64,000 nucleotides of DNA, from assembly GCF_036226445.1 (NCBI RefSeq), contig NZ_CP108474.1, positions 2,108,001-2,172,000 on the forward strand. The letters run 5' to 3'. Position numbers and translations under genes: made by a program. Below are positions 38,094-46,641 of the stretch, in pieces; position 1 is the stretch's first letter; every line of letters starts with the position of its first letter. This stretch comes from Streptomyces sp. NBC_01255. GTDB lineage: Bacteria; Actinomycetota; Actinomycetes; Streptomycetales; Streptomycetaceae. Under the pieces are notes generated by a model. The model saw only the letters and a program-made list of their open reading frames with translations, was not told the origin of the DNA and ran no database searches.

Positions 38094-41000
38094 TGGTGCT
38101 CCTCGTCGTGGTCCCAGGGGTACCCGTCGGGCTCGAACTCGGGCTCGGGCTCCTGCTCCCAGTCCCCCTCGTACAGGGAGCTCCGGGCGACACCGGACCC
38201 CTGGGCGTCACCGGATCTGCGGGAGTCACCGGATCCGCGGGGCTCGTCGTACGGACGGAACTCACCTTGCCGTCCCGTTCCCGGGCGGGGCGCCTGCCCG
38301 GACCCGGACCCGGACCCGTAGTTCTCCCGAGGATCAGGACCGGGCGGCCGCCCCTGACCGTGTCCCGAGCCTTGGCCCTGCCCCCGCGCCTGCCCCTGCC
38401 CTTGCTCCTGGCCCTGCGCCTGCGCCTGCGCCTGCCCCGGAGTCCCCCGCCCCCGACCCGACCGCCCCGGCCCGTGGCGGTCGAAGAGGACGCGCAGGGT
38501 GGAGCGGGTCGCGCGGGCCGCGGGCGGGAAGCGCATGTCGAGGGCGCCCGGGTAGGTGACCTCCCAGAACTGCCGCAGCGGGGTGAGCCATTCGACGTCC
38601 GTGTCGCCGTACTCGCGGTACTCGGCCTCCAGCCGGTCGAGCAGCACGAGCTGGCGCGGGGCGACCTCCTCCACGAAGTGGGTGAAGAGCGGCGACGGCG
38701 GCTGCGGCACCTGCGCGAGGCCCTTGGGCAGCGTCTTCATGAGCCGCTCGCAGAACACCTCGATGATCTGGCCCTCGTCGAGCAGGGCCCAGCGCTCGTA
38801 CGCGCGCAGCATCCCCGCCCAGCTGGAGAGCGAGCCGTCGAAGGCCTCCAGGCGCAGCGACATCGTCGCGCCCTCGCCTTCCTGGAGCCGGATCCGGACG
38901 AGGTCGGGCGAGTCGGCCGGGCCTTCGGTGGCGATGTTGCCGTTCCACATCGCGCAGAGCAGCCGGTGCATGATCCGCTGCCGGTCCTGCTCGGTGGCGA
39001 CGAGCCAGTCGTCCTGGTAGCCGAGCCGCTGCCGCCAGTGCAGGAAGTCGTCCTCGCCGGCCGAGTCCCGGGCCTCGGACCAGAGGCTGAGGACGTTGCG
39101 GACCTCGGAGATGTCGGTGAGGTTCATGCCGCTGCGGAAGAGGACGACGGTGAGTGATTCGGTGTCGCCGGCCCGGTACTCCTGGTCGGCCTTCGCGGGC
39201 AGGTTGAGGGCCTGCCGGAGGAAGCCGGCGGCGCGGCCGTCGGACTCGCTGGCCGGGTGCACGATGAGGATCTTCATCGGGCCGCTGCCGTCGGGGACGA
39301 AGCCGACGGGGAGCAGTCCGGCGAGCCGGGCGCGGAACTGTTCGAGCCAGCGCGGGTCGATCTTCGCCTCGGCCGCCTCGTCGCCCGCGGCGGCCCGCAG
39401 CAGCAGCTCCATCGAGGGCAGCAGAGGGCGGGCGAACTGGGCCTCGTTGGCCTCGCCGAAGAGCTTCTTCACCCGCCGTTCCAGGACCTGCTTGATCTCC
39501 TTGACCGGCGCTCCCGGCGCGCGGCGGACCGCGTCGAGGGCGTTGCGCCAGTCCTCGGGCCGGACCAGCCGGTCGAGGAGTGTCGCCGCGTCGGTGGCCT
39601 CGGGCAGGCCCTCGCTCTGGGCGAGGCGGTCGAAGACCTCGTCGTAGAAGGCGCGCAGGGTGTTCTGCGGCGGCAGGAGGTAGGCGATGCCCGCGCGGTC
39701 GTCGCGGTAGAGCTCGCGGCGGCGTTCGCCGAAGCCCCGTGCCTCGTCCTGCTCATGGGCGCGGAGTGCCTTGGTGAGTTCGCTCAGCTCGTTGACGATC
39801 CTGGCCAGGGACGGCCGCCACTGGTTCTCGCCCGCCTGCCAGCCGCGGTGCCAGAGGCCTCGGGCCCGCCACTGGTACCAGGCCTGCTGCGCGGCGAGCG
39901 CGTCCTGGACGTCGGGGTCGTTCCACCGGGCCGGTACGAGTCCGCCGACGCTCCCCGTGATGCGGGGGATCGGAGGGGCGGCGGCCTGGACGTGGGCGGG
40001 CCGTTCGGGCTCGTTGCGCCGGTTGTCGAGCATCCCGGTGAAGCCCACCCTGGCGACCCTGTCGGGGTGGCCGGGCAGGCCGGACAGGACGGCTTCGAGC
40101 TGGAACGGGCCGATGAGACCGAGGAGTTCGCGGGCGCCGGAGCCCGGCTTGAAGTCCTCGGTGAGACGCGGTATCTCACGGGTGAGGTTGGCGTCGAGGC
40201 GGCGCAGGGCGTCCTCCATGTCCCCGAGCCTGTGCTGCAGTTCCTGGGCGATGTCCTTGCGCCCCCTGGGGAGTTGCTCGGGTCCGGGGACGACCGGTGC
40301 CTCGCGGTTCCAGAGCCGGCCGATGCCGGCCCGGACGAAGAGGTCGCGGACGCGCTCCGATCCGTCCCGGGCGGGCCGCCGGGCCCGCTCCTCCATGCCG
40401 CGCACGGCCTGGGCGAGGAGCCGGGCGGCGACGATCTCGGCGAGGTCGTCGACGGGGACGGTGAGGGAGGCGGCCAGGCTGGTCGACATGCCCCGGTAGC
40501 CGATGCCGGAGCGGGCCGGCGTCGAACGCTCCACGGCCTTGTTGACGAACCGCTCGGCGAAGGACTGGTAGTCGTCGTCGGCGTGGGTCACCGAGCCGTT
40601 GGAATCGCTGAGTTCGGTGCCGATCAGCGACATCACCATGGCGGCGATGGAGCGGCGCAGGTCCTCGGTGCCGATGACGGACGGCTTGGAGAAGAGGAAG
40701 GCGGTCTGCATGGTCGCGGGGCGCAGGGCGACGACCCCGTCCCGTGGGTACGTGACGCTGAGCCGGCCGCGCTGCTCGACGTCGCCGACGGAGTCGACGG
40801 CGTCGGGCATGTTCTGATCGTCGACGAGCCGCGAGAGGTCCACGAGGGCGCGGGCGGCGTTGAGTTCGGCCTCGCGTCCGCCGCCCGCCTCGGGCGGGAA
40901 GGCCGACGGCATCACGACCAGCGGATAGATCTTCACCCCGGGCACCTTGGCGTTGCGGAACTCGTGCCCGATGAGATGGATGAAGTCGTAGAAGATGCCG

Positions 41001-41599
41001 GCGCCGGTGCCGCCCGCGACCGAGAAGGCGACGAAGACGTCACAGCCCCGGATCCTGCCGCCGCCGACCCGCTGGAGGTCGCCGGCCGCCTGGCCGATGG
41101 CCCCGATCGCCTCGCGGAGCTGGCGCAGGACGGGTTCGAGCCCGGACCGCAGCGTCGCGAAGAGGGCGGAGCGCCCGACGGTCGGCAGCTGCCCCGCACC
41201 GCTGCTGAGGGGGGCGACGCGCGGCTGCCGGATCCGGGGCGGCAGCCAGAGCCTGGTCTCCCCGGGGACGGAGACCCGCAGCATCTGCGTGACCTCGGGC
41301 GAGGAGTCGAAGTCGGTGGGCAGCAGGTCCCGGACGATCCGGGAGGTACGGGCGAAGGCGGCACCCTCGGCGCCCTTGGCCTTGAACTGCGGCGCCTTCA
41401 GCAGCTCCGCCTCGCTGAAGTCGGCGTAGACGAACTGGAGGCAGTCCGGCAGCTGGAAGGGCATCCGCCGGCCGCCGTCGACGAGAGCGGTGCCGTCGGG
41501 ACCGCAGAGCTCCCGGCGGAGGCTGCGCTCGAGCTCGGTGCCGATGCGTCCGCCGGTGCCGCCGAGCCCGACGAAGAGCATGGGCTGGTAGATCTTCAT
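38090..41599 (-). CDS. Large tubulin-like GTPase
   Basis: Protein of 1169 residues whose N-terminal half is a bacterial tubulin-like (Tubulin_2-type) domain. The first strand and loop, LFVGLGGTGGRIGTELE (8-24), matches the nucleotide-binding start of tubulin/FtsZ, and VAGGTGAGIFYDF (194-206) is the tubulin signature G-G-T-G-x-G. The second half (about 450-1060) is long and helical and unassigned. The C-terminus is a Gln/Gly-rich disordered tract followed by acidic residues. It could form GTP-dependent filaments or act as a non-polymerising NTPase. GGGAG lies 5 nt before ATG 41599. It is in the middle of the ten-gene operon, between a vWA protein and a membrane protein, unlike housekeeping ftsZ. 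Confidence 0.85.
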   Translation of the reverse strand: MKIYQPMLFVGLGGTGGRIGTELERSLRRELCGPDGTALVDGGRRMPFQLPDCLQFVYADFSEAELLKAPQFKAKGAEGAAFARTSRIVRDLLPTDFDSSPEVTQMLRVSVPGETRLWLPPRIRQPRVAPLSSGAGQLPTVGRSALFATLRSGLEPVLRQLREAIGAIGQAAGDLQRVGGGRIRGCDVFVAFSVAGGTGAGIFYDFIHLIGHEFRNAKVPGVKIYPLVVMPSAFPPEAGGGREAELNAARALVDLSRLVDDQNMPDAVDSVGDVEQRGRLSVTYPRDGVVALRPATMQTAFLFSKPSVIGTEDLRRSIAAMVMSLIGTELSDSNGSVTHADDDYQSFAERFVNKAVERSTPARSGIGYRGMSTSLAASLTVPVDDLAEIVAARLLAQAVRGMEERARRPARDGSERVRDLFVRAGIGRLWNREAPVVPGPEQLPRGRKDIAQELQHRLGDMEDALRRLDANLTREIPRLTEDFKPGSGARELLGLIGPFQLEAVLSGLPGHPDRVARVGFTGMLDNRRNEPERPAHVQAAAPPIPRITGSVGGLVPARWNDPDVQDALAAQQAWYQWRARGLWHRGWQAGENQWRPSLARIVNELSELTKALRAHEQDEARGFGERRRELYRDDRAGIAYLLPPQNTLRAFYDEVFDRLAQSEGLPEATDAATLLDRLVRPEDWRNALDAVRRAPGAPVKEIKQVLERRVKKLFGEANEAQFARPLLPSMELLLRAAAGDEAAEAKIDPRWLEQFRARLAGLLPVGFVPDGSGPMKILIVHPASESDGRAAGFLRQALNLPAKADQEYRAGDTESLTVVLFRSGMNLTDISEVRNVLSLWSEARDSAGEDDFLHWRQRLGYQDDWLVATEQDRQRIMHRLLCAMWNGNIATEGPADSPDLVRIRLQEGEGATMSLRLEAFDGSLSSWAGMLRAYERWALLDEGQIIEVFCERLMKTLPKGLAQVPQPPSPLFTHFVEEVAPRQLVLLDRLEAEYREYGDTDVEWLTPLRQFWEVTYPGALDMRFPPAARATRSTLRVLFDRHGPGRSGRGRGTPGQAQAQAQGQEQGQGQARGQGQGSGHGQGRPPGPDPRENYGSGSGSGQAPRPGTGRQGEFRPYDEPRGSGDSRRSGDAQGSGVARSSLYEGDWEQEPEPEFEPDGYPWDHDEEHQ

Positions 41600-41621
41600 G
41601 TCGTCTCCCTTGGGGGCCCGT

Positions 41622-44240
41622 TCAGAAATTGGGGTCCGGGTCCCCGGCGGCCGTACCGCCCGTTCCCGTACTGAGTCCTGTTCCGCTGCCGGTATCGATG
41701 CCGGTGCCGGTCGTCGTCGCGGGGTCGCCCGTTCCGCCGCCGGACCGGCCGGACCGTCGCGGCCGGCCGAACCGTCGTGGCCTCGGAACGCGGCCTTCCC
41801 TGTCGGTACGTGTATGGGACCCGGAGCCGCCGCCCGTACGGGAATCGGCTCCGTCGCCCGTACCGAAGCCGAAGCCGTCGTCCGTACCGAAACCGGAACG
41901 GTCGTCCATGCCGAAACCGAAGCCGTCGTCCGCGTCGAAGCCGGAGCCGTCATCCGAACCGAAGCCACTGCCGTAGCCGGTGCCGGAGCCCGTGCGGGTG
42001 CGGCCCGTCCTGCTGTCGCGGCCCGTCCCCCCGCCCCGTACGACGATCTCGTACGCGTCGAGGCCCGCGGGCTCGCCCGGCCGCAGGGGCACCTGCGCAC
42101 CGCCCCGAGGGCGCAGCAGCAGCTGGCCGGTGCCCGTGCGGCGCAGTACGTGGGCGCCGGACGAGGAGCCCTCGCGGGCCCGGCGGAGGGTGGGCGGAGC
42201 GCCGCCCCCGTCGTCGACGGCGAAGGGGAAGGACCCGCGGACGCCCTGGCCCCGGCCGACGGTGAGCGTGTCGAGGACCCGGCCGTCCCCGCGGAGTTCG
42301 AGCGTGACGCCGGTGAGGTCGCGGCGGCGGCGCCGGGCCACCCACTGTGCGACGAGGAAGGCGGCGACGAGGACGAGGCCCACCGCTCCGCCGGCGACGG
42401 CCTTCCACCAGCGGTCCCACCAGGTCGGCGGGGCCACGACGAGGACGTCGAGGAAGGCGTCGTCGAGGACGCGGTCGCGGTCGCCGGTGTCGAGGACCGC
42501 GATCCGGCCGCCCAGTTCGCCGAGGGGCGTACCGCCGCCGACGGTCACCGTGAAGGGGATGCGCGTGCTCCCGCCCGGCGGGGCGGTGACGGTCGCCGGG
42601 GAGACGGAGAGTCCGGCGCCGGGCGTCTGGTTCTCCACGGCGAGGCGCAGGGCGCGCGGACCGGAGTCGTTGTTGGTGACGTCGAGGGTGCCGCGGACGG
42701 TGCTCCCGGGGTGCACGGTGGCCCGGTCGAAGGCGAGTCCGGCGGTGACGAGCGGTGTGCCCTGGGTGATCCGGGCGTGCAGCGGCCGCCGGTCGGAGGT
42801 GACGCCGGGCGCCGACATGCGGGTGGTGAGCTCCAGGTCGCCGGTGGCGCCGGCGGGCACGGTGAGCGTGCCGGTGAACCGGACGTCGCCCGCCCTGCGG
42901 TCGGGGGCCCGCCCGTCGTCGGCGAGCCGGAACGTCACGGGGGCGAAGCCCGCGCCGCGCAGTTCGGCCGAGACCGTGAGACCCGCGAGCTGCCGCGGGT
43001 CGGTGACGGTGACTCCGCGCCGGGTCTGCATCCGTACGGACACGGTGGCCTGCTCGCCGGCGCGCGGCGAGGCCGGGTCGAGGGTGACGTCGGAGCGGAG
43101 CATGCCCTGCCAGATGGCCCGGACGGCGACCTCGCGGTCGCGGTGTCCCTCCGGCGCCTCGATGTGCACGCGCCAGCGGCCCGGCAGCGGGTTCTTCACC
43201 CGCAGCGCTTCGACCGGCCCGTCCTGTCCGCCGACCTCGAAGGTGGAGCCGTCGAACTCGCCCCGGGTGGGGACCTTGCGGCCCGCCGGGTCGTAGTAGG
43301 TGACCCGTACCTTCGGGTCGTGCTTGGCGACCGTGAGGGAGCCGTCGGTGGCGATGGGCGGGATGACGACCGTCAGGTCGGCGGGCGGCTTGCCGGCGGT
43401 GCCGTGCGCGATCCGCGCGCAGCGGGCGGCGGCGAAGGTCTCCTGGAGCGCCTTGTCGAGGTCGGCGGAGCCGGCGACGACCCGCATGTGGGGGACCGAG
43501 CCCGGCACGTCGGAGCACGCGCCGCGGAAGCCGCCCTCGGCCATGGCCGTGAGGGCGGCGCGGTCGATCTCGGTGCCGAAGCCGAGGGGCCAGATCTGGA
43601 CACCGGCCGCCCGGGCGCGGGCGAGTTCCTCGGTGAGCCGCCGCTTGCCGTTGGACTGGCGGTTGGCGGGGTCGGGGCCGTACTCGGGGCTGTCGGAGAC
43701 GTCGAGCTTGCCGTCGGTCAGGAGGAAGACGACCTTGGGCGTGGCGGGGGCCTTCGCGGCCGCGCCGCCGGTGGTCCGCTTCTGGCCGAGGCGGGTGACG
43801 GCCTGGCGGATGGCCGCCGGGAAGTCGGTGCCCGGTCCCATCCGGGCCGCGTCGCGCTTGTTGAGAAGCTGGACGCAGTCGCTGAGATGTTCACGGCCCG
43901 CCGCGTCGGCGACGGTGAGCTCGCAGACCTCGCGCACGGGCGACTGGCCGGCCTTCTCCGAGCTGCTGAAGCCGATGACGGCCGCCCGGGAGCGCTCGGA
44001 TATCTCGCCCTGGCTGAGCAGCCCCGCCGCCTCCGTCTCGCGCGCCAGATCCTTGTCGGCCAGGCTGGCCGACTGGTCCACGACGACGGCGAAGTCGATC
44101 GGGTCGGGTCCCTCGGCGGGCTCGGCGGCCGCTCGGGGTGCCCGCAGGGCGCCGGGGGGCCCGGCGGCCGCGAGCGGGCCGGTGAGCGCGAGCAGCGCAC
44201 CGGCGAGGAGCAGGGCGCTCCCCTTGTTCGTCCACTGCAT
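41622..44240 (-). CDS. Membrane-anchored von Willebrand factor A domain protein
   Basis: Protein of 872 residues with an N-terminal signal (ALLLAGALLALTGPLAAA), an extracytoplasmic vWA domain (about 48-280) with an intact MIDAS, D55-x-S57-x-S59 and TDGKLD, and beta-sandwich-like repeats (about 285-600; TSDRRPLHARITQG, SVSPATVTAPPGGSTRIPFTV). A transmembrane helix (about 611-632) leads to a cytosolic part with an FHA- or beta-rich look (about 640-740), then a Gly/Phe/Asp repeat tail (FGSDDGSGF, FGFGTDDG). vWA domains bind protein ligands through a metal ion. ATG 44240 starts 8 bp after the stop of the upstream gene. It could be the outward-facing sensor of the system. Confidence 0.85.
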   Translation of the reverse strand: MQWTNKGSALLLAGALLALTGPLAAAGPPGALRAPRAAAEPAEGPDPIDFAVVVDQSASLADKDLARETEAAGLLSQGEISERSRAAVIGFSSSEKAGQSPVREVCELTVADAAGREHLSDCVQLLNKRDAARMGPGTDFPAAIRQAVTRLGQKRTTGGAAAKAPATPKVVFLLTDGKLDVSDSPEYGPDPANRQSNGKRRLTEELARARAAGVQIWPLGFGTEIDRAALTAMAEGGFRGACSDVPGSVPHMRVVAGSADLDKALQETFAAARCARIAHGTAGKPPADLTVVIPPIATDGSLTVAKHDPKVRVTYYDPAGRKVPTRGEFDGSTFEVGGQDGPVEALRVKNPLPGRWRVHIEAPEGHRDREVAVRAIWQGMLRSDVTLDPASPRAGEQATVSVRMQTRRGVTVTDPRQLAGLTVSAELRGAGFAPVTFRLADDGRAPDRRAGDVRFTGTLTVPAGATGDLELTTRMSAPGVTSDRRPLHARITQGTPLVTAGLAFDRATVHPGSTVRGTLDVTNNDSGPRALRLAVENQTPGAGLSVSPATVTAPPGGSTRIPFTVTVGGGTPLGELGGRIAVLDTGDRDRVLDDAFLDVLVVAPPTWWDRWWKAVAGGAVGLVLVAAFLVAQWVARRRRRDLTGVTLELRGDGRVLDTLTVGRGQGVRGSFPFAVDDGGGAPPTLRRAREGSSSGAHVLRRTGTGQLLLRPRGGAQVPLRPGEPAGLDAYEIVVRGGGTGRDSRTGRTRTGSGTGYGSGFGSDDGSGFDADDGFGFGMDDRSGFGTDDGFGFGTGDGADSRTGGGSGSHTRTDREGRVPRPRRFGRPRRSGRSGGGTGDPATTTGTGIDTGSGTGLSTGTGGTAAGDPDPNF

Positions 44241-44248
44241 CGTCACTC

Positions 44249-44800
44249 TCACCACAGTTCGCTGAGGAGGGCCAGGAGGGCGCCGAGCGCGAGGGCGCAC
44301 ACGCCCAGGCGCAGCCACCGGTACTTCGCCGCGAGCACGAGTCCGTGCACGCTGGCCTGTTCGAGGAGCCAGCCGGTGGCGTCCGCGCCGGGCGGGGCGA
44401 GCCGCTCGCGCAGTTCGCCTTCGGACGGGCCGGCCGCAAGGTCGCGCAGGAGTGTGCGGTCCGCCCCTATCCGGGTGCGGGGCAGGACCACCGACACGAG
44501 CATCAGGACGCCGGCGGTCCACAGCGCGCCCGCCACGAGCAGGAGGGCGAGCCCGGCACCGGCGGTGGGCATCAAGGCGCGGTCCCCGGAGAACACGACC
44601 GCGAGGAAGGCGAGGGCGCCGGAGAGCAGGATCGCGGCCTTGGTGTCGGCCCGCCCGATGTCCTCGCGGACGGTGGCGAGCAGCCGCTCGGCCATGAACC
44701 GCAGCTCTTCGGGCGCCACCGGGGCGGCGGGGACAGGGTCCGGGGCGGGGACGGGGTCCGGGGCGGGGACGGGGTTCCCCTGAGGGTCCGGGGTCGTCAC
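44249..44800 (-). CDS. Pycsar-TM-like effector membrane protein (DUF5706 type)
   Basis: Small membrane protein of 183 residues. A Pro/Val/Asp-rich start (APDPVPAPDPVP) is followed by FMAERLLATVREDIGRADTKAAILLSGALAFLAVVF, the R-x-D-x-K-A pattern that opens the DUF5706/Pycsar TM effector family. Two hydrophobic segments follow (about 55-70, 78-105) and a third near the C-terminus. In Pycsar systems such proteins bind a cyclic pyrimidine nucleotide and damage the membrane; here a class III cyclase homologue is encoded four genes upstream in the same operon. The usual partner is next to the cyclase, so this is a rearranged or related arrangement. GTG 44800 overlaps the previous stop (GTGA). Confidence 0.75.
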   Translation of the reverse strand: MTTPDPQGNPVPAPDPVPAPDPVPAAPVAPEELRFMAERLLATVREDIGRADTKAAILLSGALAFLAVVFSGDRALMPTAGAGLALLLVAGALWTAGVLMLVSVVLPRTRIGADRTLLRDLAAGPSEGELRERLAPPGADATGWLLEQASVHGLVLAAKYRWLRLGVCALALGALLALLSELW

Positions 44801-46641
44801 ACGTCCTCCCAGTCGTCGAACTCCTCGCTGGGGCGTACGGGTCCGGAGGGGCGCCGGGACCGGCCGGTGCCCTCGCGGTCGTACGGATCGTCACGGTCGA
44901 ACCGGTCGTACGAGTCGTCCCCCTCGTACCGGTCACGGCCGCCGTCCCGTCGGCCCGGGCCCCGCTCGCGGTCCCCGTACCCGTCTCCGTCGCCGCCCCG
45001 GTCCCGGTACTCGCCCCGGTCCCTGTCCCGCGCCCTGTCCCGATCGCGCTCGCGGTCGCGCTCGCGGTCTCGTTCGCGGTCGGAGCCGGACTCGACGCGG
45101 GTCGGTTCGTAGACCCGCCGGTCGGGCGGGGCGTCGCCGCGCGCCGCGGGCTCCCTGTCCTCCCGGCTGTCTCGGGTGTCTCGGGTGTCACGGGTGTCAC
45201 GGGTGTCACGGCGATCCCGACTGTCCCTGCTGTCCCCGTGCTCGTCGCCCCAGTCCGGTCGGACCGGCTCCGGAGTGCCCTCCTCCAGGGCGCGCCGCGT
45301 CCGCGGCCCCGAGGAACCGCCCGAGGGGTTGAGCACGTGGTCGGTGATGCCGCCGACGACGGTGCTGGTCTGGGTCCGCAGGTACATCAGCACCTGGTAC
45401 ATCTGCTCGCCGATGTCGTGCCGTTCCAGCACCCCGGTGTCCAGGAGGCGGTTGAAGACGGCCAGGTAGTCCTCCTGGCCCTCGCGCCGCTCCCGCTGGA
45501 GTTGCGTGCGGATCTCCCACTGCTTGTCGGGGTGCATCGCCATGTGGTGGGCGATCTGGGCCAGGTCGCCACGCCGGAAGAGGGCCTCGATCTCGCGGGC
45601 CCGATCGGCGATCCGTGCCCGCTCGGCCGCGTCCTTGCGGCGCTCCGCCTCGGCCTCGCGCGCGTCGGCCTCCATGGTCACGCCGACCCGGTCCCGCCGG
45701 TAGACCTCGGCCTTCACCGAGTCGTCGAGGTCGATGAAGACGTGGACCCGGGTCTTCAGCCCGATGTCCCGGCCGAGGCGGAGGCGGCCGGTGCTCAGCT
45801 CCTCCCGTACGGCCTCGTCGGCGCGCTGCGCCTCGGTGATCCGGAACCTCCGGGACAGCCGGCGCAGTCCGTCGAGCAGCTCGTCGTGCAGCAACTCGGC
45901 GACGTCCTCTACCTGTTCCTGGACGACGAGGTAAGGATCGGTCACCACCCACTGGACCTTGGCGACGGCTTCGAAGAAGACGCCGTCCCCGGCGGCGGGC
46001 AGCTGGAGACGGAACTCGGTGATGTTGCGCCCGAGTTGGACCTCGAAAACGGTGTAGGGCGAGCCGAGCAGCGGCTTGTTGACGTCCTCTTTGCGATCCG
46101 GCCAGACCACGCGGTGCCCGCCGTTGCGGTAGAGGAGCACCGCCGCGACCCGGCCGCTGCGGTAGCGGTAGGGGGGGGCGTACTCGCCGAGGAGCGGTCC
46201 GCGCGGCCGCCCGGAGGCCTCCGGGCTCCACTGCTCCCTCGCCCGTCCCGCACCCCGCGCCTCGTCCCGCACCTCGTCCCGGCCCCCGTCCCGTTCCCGG
46301 CCCTCCGGCACCCGTGCGCCTCCCTGCCCCTGTTCGCGCTCCGCCTCACGCCACCGGCCCGGGTCCCCGTCCCCGTACCGAACCCCCTCCCGATCCCGCT
46401 CCCCCTCCCGATCCCGCTCCCGGCCGCGATCCCGGTCCCGGTCCCGTTCGCCGGCCCGGGCCGCGCCCTGACCGTCGTACCGCTGCCGTTCCCGCTCGAA
46501 CCCCTGCTGCCGTTCCCTGTCGTCCCGGGCGCGCCCGGGTGATTCCTCGTACCTCTGCCCGGCCCGGCCGTCCGGCACCCGCTCGTCCCCGCGCGCCCGC
46601 TCGTCCGGTCGCGCGCGCCTGTTCTGCTCGGGCCCGGTCAT
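44797..46641 (-). CDS. SPFH/prohibitin-like protein with Arg/Asp/Glu-rich arms
   Basis: Protein of 614 residues. The central part (about 160-330) has the SPFH/Band-7-like pattern (VFEVQLGRNITEFRLQLPAAGDGVFFEAVAKVQWVVTDP, then a GRDIGLKTRVHVFIDL strand) and a helix (about 322-355). Both ends are disordered charged repeats: residues about 65-88 (RDRDRGRERDREG) and 470-495 plus 520-545 (SRDRRDTRDTRDTRD, RERDRERDR). The RDT repeat comes from a 9-bp DNA repeat, CGGGTGTCA. SPFH proteins usually form membrane-associated rings; no helix spans the membrane here. ATG 46641 has AAGGAG 7 nt upstream and overlaps the preceding stop. Confidence 0.7.
   Translation of the reverse strand: MTGPEQNRRARPDERARGDERVPDGRAGQRYEESPGRARDDRERQQGFERERQRYDGQGAARAGERDRDRDRGRERDREGERDREGVRYGDGDPGRWREAEREQGQGGARVPEGRERDGGRDEVRDEARGAGRAREQWSPEASGRPRGPLLGEYAPPYRYRSGRVAAVLLYRNGGHRVVWPDRKEDVNKPLLGSPYTVFEVQLGRNITEFRLQLPAAGDGVFFEAVAKVQWVVTDPYLVVQEQVEDVAELLHDELLDGLRRLSRRFRITEAQRADEAVREELSTGRLRLGRDIGLKTRVHVFIDLDDSVKAEVYRRDRVGVTMEADAREAEAERRKDAAERARIADRAREIEALFRRGDLAQIAHHMAMHPDKQWEIRTQLQRERREGQEDYLAVFNRLLDTGVLERHDIGEQMYQVLMYLRTQTSTVVGGITDHVLNPSGGSSGPRTRRALEEGTPEPVRPDWGDEHGDSRDSRDRRDTRDTRDTRDTRDSREDREPAARGDAPPDRRVYEPTRVESGSDRERDRERDRERDRDRARDRDRGEYRDRGGDGDGYGDRERGPGRRDGGRDRYEGDDSYDRFDRDDPYDREGTGRSRRPSGPVRPSEEFDDWEDV
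45172..45210. repeat. 9-bp tandem repeat within the SPFH-like gene
   Basis: About four copies of CGGGTGTCA/CGGGTGTCT in a row encode Arg-Asp-Thr/Ser on the minus strand. Length changes in multiples of 9 would alter the charged arm without breaking the frame. Confidence 0.8.

Noticed and set aside
33148..38265. Reading the pseudokinase-GTPase frame as one 1705-residue protein
   Set aside because: The upstream part runs out of frame through the 879-residue membrane protein gene. GTG 35457 overlaps that gene's stop by GTGA, as elsewhere in the operon.
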